Positions 39,195 to 50,414 are shown, numbered from the stretch's first letter. The stretch: 64,000 nucleotides of DNA from Syngnathus acus (GCF_901709675.1 NC_051097.1:9776039-9840038), one strand, 5' to 3'. A program made the numbers and translations. The notes: generated by a model from the letters alone, not told the origin.

Positions 39195-39500
39195 AGACGC
39201 TATTTGTACTATGTGTCCTTTCTGCATCCATTGCAGCCTGGTCATCCTGGAAGAAGGGTTCCTCCCATCTGTGGTCTCTTCTCTAGGTTTCTCATTTCCC
39301 CTAGTTGGAGTTTTGAGTTTTTCCTTGCCCTCCTGGGAGTTTAGGATCAGGGGATGTTTGAGAATATTTGTCACTTTTCACACATCCTGAGTGTTGTTAG
39401 TCACCTAAATGTTGAACAGAGGCTGTGATGTACCGAAGTCAAATTCCTTGTTTGGCACGCTCAAACTTGGCGAATAAAAATTCTTGAATCTTGAAACGGA
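39195..39500 (+). mobile_element. 3' end of a non-LTR retrotransposon
   Basis: The sequence contains TGCATCCATTGCAGCCTGGT, CCTCCCATCTGTGGTCTCTT, TTTTCCTTGCCCTCCTGGGA and CTCAAACTTGGCGAATAAAA, ending in a TTCTTGAATCTTGAA tail. I recognise this as the 3' untranslated end of a widespread fish LINE family, probably L2- or Rex-like. The insertion is 5'-truncated. The open frame visible on the opposite strand is a by-product. Confidence 0.65.
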
Positions 39501-39570
39501 TAGTTGGCTTAGAAAAATGCTACTGTCAAGTCCAGCGACGACAACTCCAGGTCGAGAAAGTCAAAATCCG

Positions 39571-39718
39571 ACCACAGTTTGGGTTTAGCCACAAGTGCGA
39601 AACTAGGTTAAATGCTGGTCAACAAAAAACCCAGCCAAAGCTTGGTTTTAGCCACAGGTGCTAAATGAGGTCACAAACTCTGCCAAAATTTGGCTTTAGC
39701 CACAGATGCTAAACTTGT
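39571..39718. repeat. Three-unit degenerate tandem array
   Basis: TTTAGCCACA(A/G)GTGC-type units occur at about 39,584, 39,647 and 39,695. Each is preceded by a CCA(A/C)A(G/A)(T/C)TTGG motif and followed by AAACTAGG or AAATGAGG-like sequence. Spacing is uneven (63 and 48 bp), so the array is old. Confidence 0.6.
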
Positions 39719-41246
39719 TTACTTATTAACTCGGTTGATTAAAAACTGGAAGGGTCTCGACTTTCTGGACCAGGATTTGACATCTCTGGATCCACGATCA
39801 CAGATCACTTAATGAAAAGAATGTGATTTTCTGTTTCTCTCACAAAAACCCACGCGAAGCCAACTGCAGTCCGTCAAGAGTTAATATTTATCAAGTAATA
39901 GAGATTGACAGAATATTTTCTCAACTGTCCCCTAAAGATTCCTTCTGATCTGTTGTTTCAAGTGATGTTTGAGATAATAAAGTCAAAGGAAAAAGGACAG
40001 TCAGTTCTGTTGGCTGATGACAGGCGGTAATTAAGACAATGATTCTGTAATTAAGCAGCGGCAGGTATCTTGCGCATGGAATGCTTAATTTCCTTCCCCA
40101 CAGTCAATTTCCTCCCCCTACCTCTTGTACTTTCCTGTGATTGAGGCAGCGTGATACAAAAAAATTCTTGGCACAGGTGATCAACCTTCAAAACGGGGCT
40201 CCGCTCCCCCCCAATGTCAAGGAAGCATTGTGTTAAAGCCTCCATGCAGATTGAAATGCGTTCCACCTTCTTTTGAAATCATTTTGTAAAACAAAAAACT
40301 CCTTAACGAGGTTCAGTTTGAGTTTTGCATCTTTTTTTTTTTAAATGATACGGTGGTGAAAACCGGATCTCGTTAGTCTCGAGAGGAGTGACTCAGTTCT
40401 TTGCAAGTTAGCAAGAGCTTTCATGCAAACAAGAACTTTACCAAAAATAACAGTCGACAAACTTTCAAAGACAAGTTCTTCAATGGATGTTAAGATCTAT
40501 TTCTTGCATTGAGCTCATGTATTTCTAGAAAACCCGTTTTTTTTCCTCCCCCAATGGTAAGATGAGAGGAAACGAAAACATGGACATCAGGAGGACAATT
40601 GGGGAAGGGAATTCTTTTGAGATATCTCCAAGATTTTTGCCTTTACTTATAATGTGAACTGTATGCTATTTATTTTTCATCACTATGTAGATGACACTTC
40701 ACAAAAGAATTCGCAGTGTTTTACACATCAATGAAACCTGATTTATCGCTCTCTCAGCATCGGCCTATCTACCCACGAGAAAAGCAAAAGTGGAACCCCG
40801 ACAGCCTAGTGACACACTTTCAAATGTTGATCAAAGGGAAAGATTTAAATGTATTAATGATATTAAATATGCATGCGGCAATTCAACTCGTAACTATATA
40901 TTTACAAATTTTGCTTCTGTCATATTCATGTTTTTGAAAGCAGGCTTATTAGCATATCTGACAATTTGAATATAAATTAATGATTTATATAGATGTGTGG
41001 ACTGTGTGAATGTCAAGCATAAAAAGGAATAAAGAAATATGAGCCCAGCCTCATTTTAAAGCTGACCCCTGACACGTGGCTTTTAAAAATTCACTTCTCA
41101 TTGCAATTCAGCAAACTTAATTAGAAATCAAGGTCATACTGCACATATATATACCTTAAAGCAGCTATAGAAGACTCTTGCTTTGTCTTGACGCTAAAGG
41201 GCACAGACGGAGACAGGTGGAAAAATGATTGATAACAGTTCATTTT

Positions 41247-41268
41247 AAAAAAAAAAAAAAAAAAAAAA
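41247..41268. repeat. Poly(A) tract
   Basis: A run of 22 As follows CATTTT. Confidence 0.9.
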
Positions 41269-42219
41269 GGGCTGGTTCGCTGGAGGATTTTGTCAGAGAA
41301 CTAAAATTTTCCAGTGCAAAACAGATTACCAACACCGGGAAAAAAAAATAAAAAATACAGATTGTGCTGTACTACCAACCAAAATGAAATCATCTGGCAA
41401 AATCTTGCTTGCTTGCTTGCAGGTCTTTTATAGAGAAGCTGATCGCTCAATGAAGCCTGGTGTGCCTTGTCAGCTTGCGGCCGCGCCCACATGCCTGACT
41501 TGCCAGGAGGAAAAAAACAAAAAAAACAAAAAAAAAGACCTGCCATGCACACAAGAGTAACACAACCATGACAAACTCATTTTACTTTGGAGCTTTTGCC
41601 ATACGTGCTGCAGAACACGCAAAGGAAGGTCATACAAAAGTTTAACACAGAAAGGCTGATATGAAGCGTAAAATGCAAACTATTTTTAAAACTTGACTGC
41701 TCCTTTTCGGGTCAAACGGAAAGGCACGGTGCAACGAGTCAAAGGAAAGCGCCGAAGGGAAAGCCTCTCTTCGGCCATCCATTGAGAGCAACAAATGTGG
41801 AAGAAATGTTCTTTTTATGCCGTATCTGGACTAAAAAATATGAGATTGAAAAGGCGGTGTAGGTTCTCTGAGGACATCTCAAACACGTTTGGTTGCTTTC
41901 CGATAAAAATCAATTAGTTTTGGGTTTTTTATGCAAGTCTGTGAATATTTTAGTTGTGTAACCTGAACAGATGCAAAGCAGCAAAGACACACAAACTTCA
42001 TATTGTTTGGATGTGTTGTTGAGGAGCCCGGGGGCAATGGCTCAGCATGTAGCATAGCACAGTCTGTCATGGAAATAACGACAATTACAGCACGGAATGA
42101 CAAAAACAAGAGTTACCTTCCATAAAACAGCAAATAAACCCTTGACGCATAAACTCGGGTTGGGAAAATACATAATTGTACATTGGAGAAATAAAACACC
42201 ACAGTTTCCATCTCATAAG

Positions 42220-42225
42220 TTTATT
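42220..42225 (-). terminator. Candidate polyadenylation signal for the minus-strand gene
   Basis: On the minus strand this reads AATAAA, preceded by an A-rich stretch. It is followed 20-35 bases downstream by a GT-rich CTGTGGTGTTTTATTTC. The combination is a good match to a vertebrate cleavage site. If used, the 3' UTR of the exon at 46,531-46,854 would be about 4.3 kb. Other AATAAA motifs on this strand (44,138-44,143 and near 43,178) are alternatives with poorer downstream elements. Confidence 0.3.
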
Positions 42226-45200
42226 TTTTTTAATCATCATCAAAATTTTTACAAAACATTTTCTGACAATAATTTACTCAAAGAGCCATATGTTTGCACT
42301 TGGACCAGATCTCCACAAAAAAATGCTTTAGGTCTGAGTACAATAAAAGCAGAAAAAAAAGTCCAAATGAGAGTGGAAAAAAGCAAAACAAAACAAAGCA
42401 ACTACCAAAGAAAACAGTGCAGCACATATTTACACCCTACGGAAATTGACGCTCTGCAGAAATTAGATGGGAGGGAGACAGCGGGGGATTCCGTTGTTTT
42501 GCACATTTACAGTAGGAGGCTTGGAAATAAAGGGAAAGTGCTTTAAGCTTGCATGAGAACAAGAACGTCTTCCAATATTGCTTTCTGTCAGCTCCCCTCT
42601 GCTTTCCCTTTTCACTGCCACCACACATCAAATCCAGGAATAAAAATCCTGCTTGTTTAAATTTAAACCTCACCTTCTTGGGTGTTCACATGAAATACAA
42701 TTAGGGGCGTAAACGGGCAAATGAAAAAGTGTCTTTTCCCCCCTCGGCAAAGGTTAATGACCACGTCTTGCTGTTCCGTGTGCCCCCTGACATGAGCAAT
42801 GGCAGAAAAAGAGTGTCGGGACAATATGAGTCACAGGTTAAAGACCTCGTGCTAATGTGGAACAGCATCGGACAATAACAATCAATGGGGAGCGGGCGGG
42901 AGTGAGCATGAGTGCTAGTGACATTGGCCAAAAGGGATGCAGAGATGATGTAGGCACGCTCAGGCCCGTTGTATAGTACATGCAGAGAATAGCTATCTGG
43001 TAATGGTCATAATATTCATCAAATACGACAAAAATAAAATGACGACTGAATTAGAATGAGGAAAAAGACCCCAGTGTGGGAAAAGTGAAGCATTGCCTGG
43101 TGGATGAGAAAGTAGTGCACAGCAGAGCAGGAAAAGCTGCAAATCCGCATTTGACTCGGAATTAATTTCTCAAATCTATTTATTAGGTAATGGATTAGAA
43201 ATTACTGAAGCGTCAAAGATTGCCTTCGGTGAGCTCAAATTGATGGGCGCACCAAAAGCTGTAGTACGTTTAAGTATGATTAGAGTGCGTGCACTCCTTT
43301 AGTGCAGTAAACATCCACAATAGATGCGAGCCTCTCTGCAATTGTTTGGATGTGAGCATGCATCTATTTAAATAGGTTGCAGAATGCAGGCAATTCAACA
43401 ATACGCTTCGTTCGCCGTACAGTAGGTGTGCTCGGCCGTGGGCCGACGCCAGGCAGTTTGTAACCTTTAAGTACGCTCGGAATAAACCTGTCTGGGTCGT
43501 TCAGGGATGTAACAAAAGCTTTCATTGTGACAAAAGAAATGTACTTGCACTTATCCATTTGTCCACCCGAATTTACAGTGTTTCTTGTTTACCCTCTGAT
43601 CTCGGCTGCTGCATTTAGTTCTTGCTGGAAAGCGAAGATGAAAAAAAAGATGAGAAAAAAAAAAGTTAAAAAAAATAAACAAATAAAAAAATATATAAAA
43701 AAAGAAAAAAATCCCCAGCATGAATGTGGGAAGCCTGCTGTTAAATTCCAAACCACCAAAATTGGACGGAAGAAAATAAAACCAATTGGAGTTGCGGGCT
43801 CCAGCACAGATAGCCTTTAACTTCAGCTCCAACATGCATCATTAAGCATGCGGCGCTTTTGCATCCCACTCCTCAATGGTGACCGACATGGACAATAACA
43901 AAACCAAATAAAAAATAATTACTCCCAGGAAGACTGTGCATTTTCCAACGTCTATGAAGAGAACGGCACGGATGTAGCAATTAAATTTATGTGCAGATAC
44001 GAGCATACGAACAAGGACAGAATTATTGGTATTCTAGAAGCAAAACACAACAATGGTCACTTAGATCACTTGGCACTGAAAAGAATGGCAATGCATAAAA
44101 CATGACTAGAAAATAAATAATTAAAAGCAGTCATTGCTTTATTTTCGTCGCCCCGACAATTATTCAACAGAAAGATAGAGAAAAAGAAAGATGGTGCCCT
44201 CGAAAGGTTCTTGTTTGGTACCATGGTGTGTCCTACACTGAACATGGACCAAAGAAAGCTCAGGAGAGAAAATCAATATAAACATTCCTTACCTGTCAGT
44301 ATATGTTGATTTAATAATCAATTTAGAATTGTCACTGTATGCATTTTTGCATGAATAAAACACTAAGCACCTTAAAATCATTTTTGCATTACTGTCCAAT
44401 GAAACAAGACAAAAACAAATCCGGGAACTTTAGCGTTGGGGATTTACGGACGCTTTACATGACTGGTTTGCTACTACAAAAACTAACCTGGAGAACACTG
44501 CAGCCTTTTTTTTTTTTTTTTTGGTTACCATGCTGACGTTTAGCTCAGAACAAAATGCTGGCAAAGCATGGCCGCTAACATTATCGCAGAGCAATTCAAA
44601 GTGATACCGCAGTTCCAACCACCAAGGTCCAGTATGTGACAAGCTAAGCCAAACAGTGAGTACTACCTTGGAGCAGGTCCTCGAAAACAATCCAGCTCCC
44701 AACTATAGACAGATATGTCCTGCACGGTCAATTTCCACTAACAAGGTATTAGCATGCACAGATAACTCATTAATCAGGTATCTCCAGGTCAAGAGCAAGG
44801 CAGACAGTATATACCGCATGGACAAAAATGGACAGAATTGAAAACGGGCCCTTATTCTAAATATATCGCTTCTACAAAGGAAACTCCACCAGCACTAAGA
44901 AGCAATTGGACTAAGCGCATTTTTAATGCAATGTACTGTACATTATTTTTTGTTGCATTGCCAAGTTCTTGTGAATGTTTCGGGGGTTTGTTAAAACGCA
45001 AAGGAATGACATGACAAAAAATATTGAGTCGCTGCATATGGCCACTGAGATGAGACACGGATGGATACATCACAATGGGGCTCTGAAACTTTCTTCCATC
45101 GTGTAGCTTTGGGAGATGATTGGATGATGGAAACCACTTTGGGTTTGAATACGGGAGCAAATAGAAAAATATGAATCATTGAAACCAGTTTGAACTTTAT

Positions 45201-46530
45201 AACACATAAGGCTCCTCTTTTTGTTCACGTTTCGGCAGAAAGTCATATTTTCTTGCCATCTTTAAAAGATTTTCTATTTACATGATAAATAAGTTCTATT
45301 TGATTTTCACCTCGGCTATAGAATGTCTTGACATCATCATTGCACACCGCAATTCTTCTTTGTTCACGACAACCGACGAAAAGAAAAGATAAATAATTAC
45401 CCAGGTTCTTATCTTGATGACCAGTCCATGTGGAAAATGTTGGTCAAATTTTTTCAGTTAAGCGTTCCGATCCTTTCGGGGTCGATCGTCACTTGCATGT
45501 GGAAATAAAAGGATCCCTGTGCATTGCTTGCTTTGAGTCTTTCTGTAAGTCAGTCAATAGCAATGCTTGGCGTGTTTGCCCAAAGGTTTACAGAGAGCCG
45601 TGATGTCACGCATGGGACAAGAGGGAGATGTCGGGCATTATTCCCAATTCAGCCCAGCGGGTTCATCCTCAGGCCGAGCCGGCGTCAACGTGATGATCCA
45701 ACATGTCCCCACGAGGCTTCGCTCTGTAGTGGGCAGCGATGTCGGGGAGATGATGCTCTCCTGATTTTCCTCATGTGATCCGACGTGATTCCGAATGGGG
45801 CAGTGAGAGTGGTCAGTGGACCTCTTCAAGGGTAGAGTATGTACAATACATTATTTTGCTTTTAGTTTTGGTAAAATTGTTGAGTGTATAAATTTCTGCC
45901 CGTCTTTTAAAAGATAACTATGGAGCATGCCCAGTTTGCAGTTTGAGGACCGACTCAATTATCTCATCACAATTCCAATTTGTTAGAAACAAAACCTCAG
46001 ACATTGAGTTAAGTATCTAAGAATGGACGTTATTAAATACACTTGAAATTTAAGAATGCCCACAATTAATATCCAGTTCAATGGAAAAACAAATCTTTGG
46101 TTTGATATGTGTATTGATGTTATTAATTAGATCCCAAATCCAAAATTAAAAGTCAAAGCAAATACAGTTGAAATATTTTTTGTAATCATTTGCTGAATGT
46201 AAATTATCCACGCAATCACAGTTAAACACCCTGTTCTTGAAAAAATCATTTTGTGTGAGCCCTCCTTTCCGTCCCAATACATGCAGTGGCAGAATTTTCC
46301 AAAAGCACAACCCATGTTGTCAAAATAGCGAAATAAATATAAATAAACTTCCGTTTTACCATCTCTGCCCGTTCCGTAAAAATGAAAGAAATCCACCGAA
46401 TGATGTCTGTATTTGCTCAGATTGTGTGTGTTGATACCAAAACATTTCGGCATACTCGTGATCCAAACCCAAGGTCGATAACCAGCTCAGCTGCCCCATT
46501 ATTTCCAAGTCACAATTCATCACCGGCTCA
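42226..46530 (-). other. Candidate long 3' UTR of the minus-strand gene
   Basis: This interval follows the stop codon of the only good exon and contains none of the MITEs seen on both sides. The minus strand carries two Pumilio-type TGTAAATA motifs (42,427-42,434 and 45,275-45,282). A GC-richer island at about 45,590-45,800 has open frames on both strands but no known domain. A long neural-type 3' UTR is an inference; part or all could be intergenic. It includes a poly(T) run at 44,506-44,522 and an A-rich block at 43,640-43,710. Confidence 0.3.
44506..44522. repeat. Poly(T) tract
   Basis: Seventeen Ts. Confidence 0.9.
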
Positions 46531-46854
46531 CTAGCGTCCAAATTTAAGCGTGCCGGTGCGCTCGGAGGGAAGCCCGCCGGCGCCCGGACCTTCGGCGGTC
46601 GGCCTGAGTGCCGACGGAGGAGGAGAACGAGGCCCCGGTACCGATGGCCCGATGACGGCGGCGGTGGGCACGGCCGGGAGCGCCACTGTCTGTATAGTGC
46701 CCCTCTCGCAAGGCCCCAGGTCTTCCAGGCCCTCAAGACCTTGAGGGGGGCCCTCGTAGCCCATGTTTAGCCGCAGGGGTTGGTGGGCTTGGCAGTAGTC
46801 TACAATCGGCTGCTCGTATCGGTAGAAGGTCAGTGCGCCCATCTGATGAGGAAC
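46531..46854 (-). CDS. Probable terminal coding exon of an unrecognised vertebrate gene
   Basis: The exon encodes 107 residues and ends with TAG at 46,531-46,533. Upstream on the minus strand is a strong acceptor: a pyrimidine tract (TTTCTCTTCTCGCAACAG) ending at 46,855, after which the frame opens at GTT in phase 0. A second AG twelve bases downstream would start the exon at Met5 instead. Codon use is clearly coding-like, rich in CTG, GTG, GAG, TAC and GCC, unlike the surrounding AT-rich DNA. The first third is tyrosine-rich (FYRYEQP at residues 10-16, Tyr20, MGYEG at 31-35). Residues 36-52 are Gly/Glu/Leu-rich and 59-93 are proline- and alanine-rich. The C-terminus ends TLKFGR. No membrane segment, signal peptide or catalytic motif is visible, so this may be the flexible cytoplasmic or C-terminal tail of a larger protein. 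Upstream exons would lie at higher coordinates, mostly outside the window. I cannot name the gene. Confidence 0.65.
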   Translation of the reverse strand, partial: VPHQMGALTFYRYEQPIVDYCQAHQPLRLNMGYEGPPQGLEGLEDLGPCERGTIQTVALPAVPTAAVIGPSVPGPRSPPPSALRPTAEGPGAGGLPSERTGTLKFGR

Positions 46855-47093
46855 CTGTTGCGAGAAGAGAAACGTATTATTGGAAATTTGAAGAAGAGTT
46901 TGGACATGTTTGATGTGCTTTTGTGGTTCAAATCCTTCAGCCCAATTGGCAGCATGTGTCATGTCACATCTGGCCACGTGTTTTAGAGTGTGACCTCGCT
47001 TTCTCCCCAACCTCAACACCATGCCAAACAAGCACATGGGACTCTTTTGACAACTCATCTTTGGTCATTTTCCAGCGCATAATAAGCTCTGCT

Positions 47094-47108
47094 AAAAAAA
47101 AAAAAAAA
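47094..47108. repeat. Poly(A) tract
   Basis: Fifteen As. Confidence 0.9.
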
Positions 47109-47224
47109 GAATATATTGTACCAGGCAAAGGTGGCAGATGACCTGGATCAAAAAAACAAATATGCGCACACAGGCAACAAAAATCAGCGCAAGATCCTCC
47201 ACCTGGATTTTAAAAAATAGACTA

Positions 47225-47466
47225 CCGTATTTTCCACACTATAAGGCGCACCGGATTATAAGGCGCACCTCCAATGAATGGCCCATTTTAAAACTTTGTC
47301 CATATATAAGATATATACATTTGGCCCGCGGGCCGGACTTTGGACACACCTGCTGTAGTGGCTCAATATTGGTCCATATATAAGGCGCACCTGATTATAA
47401 GGCGCACTGTCGGCTTTTGAGAGAATTGGAGGTTTTTAGGTGCGCCTTATAGTGCGGAAAATACGG
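47225..47466. mobile_element. TA-flanked MITE, family A, copy with nested insert
   Basis: Termini CCGTATTTTCCACACTATAA and TTATAGTGCGGAAAATACGG are flanked by TA (47,223-47,224 and 47,467-47,468). Between two CCATATATAAG modules lies TTTGGCCCGCGGGCCGGACT followed by TTGGACACACCTGCTGTAGT. The second part is shared with the copy at 2740-3019, the GC-rich palindrome only here. Orientation is the same as at 2.7 and 37.4 kb and opposite to that at 48.8 kb. Confidence 0.88.
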
Positions 47467-48074
47467 TACATGACCCGAATCTCAGGGAGCACTGAAACTA
47501 AATCTAGATTGGAGTAGGGATGCAGTAGCAAGACAATAAATAAAATCATTCGAGACAGTTCTAGGAACTCACCAAAAAAACATCGCTTGTATCCTCAATC
47601 AGGCTGATTATGCCGACATGATGCAGTTGGTTCAGGAATTACCCCGGACCACTGCTCTCTATACCAAAGCCTTCGCAGAAAGCATCTGCAACATTAGGTC
47701 TGTTTTAAATAAAAACGGTTACTCCTAGCCTCAAGCTAGAGCATAACATGATTATCTCAAGTCGTGCCGCACTATAATTCCACAATTGTGCAACACTGCA
47801 GTGATGTAATGTTATAAAACAGCCACCGCGAGCTAGTGTCTGGTTGGCTTTTAAGAAGGATAGCAGACCTCGTCTTTCTGTCAAGCGAGAATCTCCTTAA
47901 CCATCACCTCTCTTGCTTCCTCAACCTCCTTCTTCCTCCTCAAATGATCTCCATTAAGTGAGGCTGACTCATTACATTATAGCCACTCAGTGGATTACTC
48001 CCATGATTTTACTCTCAGTTTAAACCCTTCACCAACTTGGCCTCACCGGCCACGCCGCCACCTCAGCTGCCGTT

Positions 48075-48101
48075 ACACGCACGCACGTACGCACGTACGT
48101 C
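48075..48101. repeat. ACGC/ACGT simple repeat
   Basis: Alternating ACGC and ACGT units include self-complementary ACGTACGT. Confidence 0.8.
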
Positions 48102-48669
48102 GTGGTCCACTTCAACCTCGCTCACGGCTCCCTGCCCAGTGCATTGAATTAATTAACTGATATTAACTCCAAAGCGTCTCGGTGGACGCTATCAAAGTGC
48201 CAGGTCATTAATTCGCCCTTGTGCGGAATAAGTCCAAAAAATGGCTACAAAGGCTCATACTGTAAATATATTTTCAAAGTAGAGCGACATGAAAGTTATA
48301 ATTGTTCTGTCCTTGTCCTTCAAGCATGAAGATTTTTTTTTTATACTGACAATCGGATGTGGAAATGAATGTTGAGTTCAATGGCTCCTTTCACAAACAT
48401 GAAGCAAATTCATAGTTACGCAGGGCAAAATATTTAAAACATATTTTTTCAAGAAGTCATCGTTTTTGCGTCAAACTTCCCGCACAGACTTAGTTGCATT
48501 ACGTATGAGAGAATTGTTTGGCCGGGTTTTTCGATTGCTTATTGTGCACGTCGCGGTTGCGAGTCATTTCCATAAAGGCGCAAAAATAACGGAGCCACAC
48601 GCGCTGCAACGCCGTATGCATATTTTGATCCTTTGGATGCTTGCCACCAATATCTGCGCTTCTGCTTAC

Positions 48670-48739
48670 AATGACTGGCAACCCGCCTCCACCTGGATCC
48701 TGCCTCTGTATGCCTTTGGTGACCTTCAGTCCCAAAGCT
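48670..48739 (-). CDS. Possible small internal exon (70 bp) of the same gene
   Basis: On the minus strand a TTGTTTCAG acceptor is followed by a 70-base block with coding-like codons (peptide ALGLKVTKGIQRQDPGGGG and four more residues) and then a strong donor, ATT followed by GTAAGC (48,664-48,669). It ends in phase 0, and the terminal exon at 46,854 begins in phase 0, so the two can be joined in frame. The pyrimidine tract is weak and the frame is also open beyond both ends, so chance is a real alternative. I do not recognise the peptide. Confidence 0.22.
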
Positions 48740-48784
48740 CTGAAACAATCGGTCTCAAAGGCATCCAACTATATTTATACAGTA

Positions 48785-49169
48785 CCGTATTTTCCGGACT
48801 ATAAGGCGCACCTAAAAACCTCAAATTTTCTCAAAAGCCGACAGTGCGCCTTATAGTCCGGTGCGCCTTATATATGGACCAAATGGAGAATGATGGATGG
48901 ATGGATCTTTTAAAGTTAACTGATCTATCTGACTGTTTTGTTTTGTACTTATTAAAGTAAGCTTTACATGTTTATTTTGTGTGTTGTGTGATATTAACAT
49001 TATTGATATATTGTTATTGTTTTCACCATTTCAAGTTATTATATTGTGATTGCATTAATGGTGCGCCTTATAGTCCGGTGCGCCTTATATATGGACAAAG
49101 TGTTAAAATGGGCCATTCATTGAAGGTGCGCCCTATAGTCCGGTGCGCCTTATAGTCCGGAAAATACGG
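48785..49169. mobile_element. TA-flanked MITE, family A, long copy in reverse orientation
   Basis: Terminus CCGTATTTTCCGGACTATAA and the right end TTATAGTCCGGAAAATACGG are flanked by TA (48,783-48,784 and 49,170-49,171). The interior modules (CTCAAAAGCCGACAGTGCGC, TATATATGGAC) are the reverse complement of the other copies. About 170 bp of extra interior (48,888-49,060), starting with a GATG/GATGG tandem and continuing AT-rich, separates the two halves. That could be the remains of a longer parent element or a later insertion. Confidence 0.88.
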
Positions 49170-50363
49170 TAATTTATAGTCATCTACATTTTCTGTCAAG
49201 GAATATTTTGTTGGTAAATATTAGCAAGACTAGAGTGTATAACAATGAGCGCCAATTACATGCTGGGCTTCAAGATAATGCAAACGGCAGCATGACAACA
49301 ACCTGAGAATGACAATAATAAATAGCTGTTTTTTTGTTTTTTTAGCAGGAAGAGTGCCTGAATTTAAAACGCTAGTTCAACATCTATCAAGATATTTCAG
49401 CTTGCAGAAACAAATAACGACAAGCCGTCGATGCTCTCGAGATAGACGAGGTATCCATGAGTTTAGTCACGGACTAAAGTGTAAGCTAAAAGGATGTTGC
49501 GACCCTCCCTGACCTTGCTGACTATAAACGGAAAACTGTCGATGTTCATATTCATGTTGATCCTCGTGTAGCCAGCCTCTCACTAATTCCATAATGACAC
49601 TTTTGTGCCTGCTGAATCTGGATTAAAGTCTTGCCAACAAGGTTAACAATATCTGGAGTCCACAAAACGTATCATTTCACTCAATTCATCAACTGGGAAA
49701 AAAACATAAGTATAGAGTGGAATCAAGGGACCTTCTTTTGTGCATCGATAAGGGGCTCTTGGTCAGCACTTTACAAGACTCCCACTTTGATACGTACACT
49801 GCACATGATGAACACCATAAATGGGCCTTGAAATGTTACTGACTACAACAGCCTTTTTGTCTGGTGAGTTATCGGAGCTGACTTTGTATACAAAGCTAGT
49901 AGCAAGTAGGAATTTCATCCTATAAAAAAAAAAATCTATAATATTCATGATACACATGAGTCATGTAAGGGTCTTCTGATTTTTATTCTCATGGCAACTT
50001 CTAAAAGCCAGCCTTAATGCGCTGCTTCCAGAAATGGCAACAGAGTGTGTGAGTAATGAGCGTGACCTGAAATCAACTGTGGTTCAACAATGAGAACATC
50101 AGTTCCACACTAATCATGAATATTGGGGGGGATGGAGTGCGCCTGGAAAGGCAACCAGAGGCTTTTAAAGGCTGTAACTAATAAGATGCACTATGTTGGA
50201 AGGAGTTGGGCAGCAGCCAGAAGTGATACGCAGAAAGAACCTCTTTCCCCTCTCCTTAAAAATATTCAGACACAGATGTCCTTTCTTTATGATATCGACG
50301 TTTGCTTATGCAAACAAACAACCACAAGTGTGCCAAAGCAGGATTGGGCATTTAATCATGAAT

Positions 50364-50394
<31 letters not shown>

Positions 50395-50414
50395 GTCCGT
50401 CCACCCATCCTTCC
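50364..50414. repeat. ATCC microsatellite
   Basis: Tetranucleotide ATCC units are interspersed with GTCC variants. The long open frame that crosses it (50,123-50,743) owes part of its length to this repeat. Confidence 0.95.

Larger units (their letters stand above)
37538..42204. other. Intergenic stretch
   Basis: No gene is supported. It includes a retrotransposon 3' end (39.2 kb), a degenerate tandem array (39.57 kb) and poly(A) at 41.25 kb. The GGCGGTAATTAAGAC and TGTAATTAAGCAGCG motifs near 40,025-40,060 resemble homeodomain sites. Confidence 0.5.

Noticed and set aside
42097-42546. 149-codon lysine-rich plus-strand open frame
   Set aside because: Its composition follows from A-rich DNA (many AAA codons) and it lies in the proposed antisense 3' UTR.
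43551-43835. Phe-rich hydrophobic minus-strand frames that resemble a membrane protein
   Set aside because: They are the complement of an A-rich low-complexity tract (poly-Phe from TTT runs).
46356-46736. Overlapping 126-codon minus-strand frame that continues past the stop of the terminal exon
   Set aside because: It shares GC-rich DNA with the real exon in another frame. It has no acceptor of its own and its codon use beyond 46,530 is not coding-like.
46550-46744. Plus-strand open frame rich in Gly, Pro and Ala
   Set aside because: It is the antisense of the well-supported minus-strand exon; a GC-rich coding strand often leaves its complement open.
50364-50414. Tetranucleotide array as a CRISPR-like or satellite array
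   Set aside because: It is a simple ATCC microsatellite without spacers.
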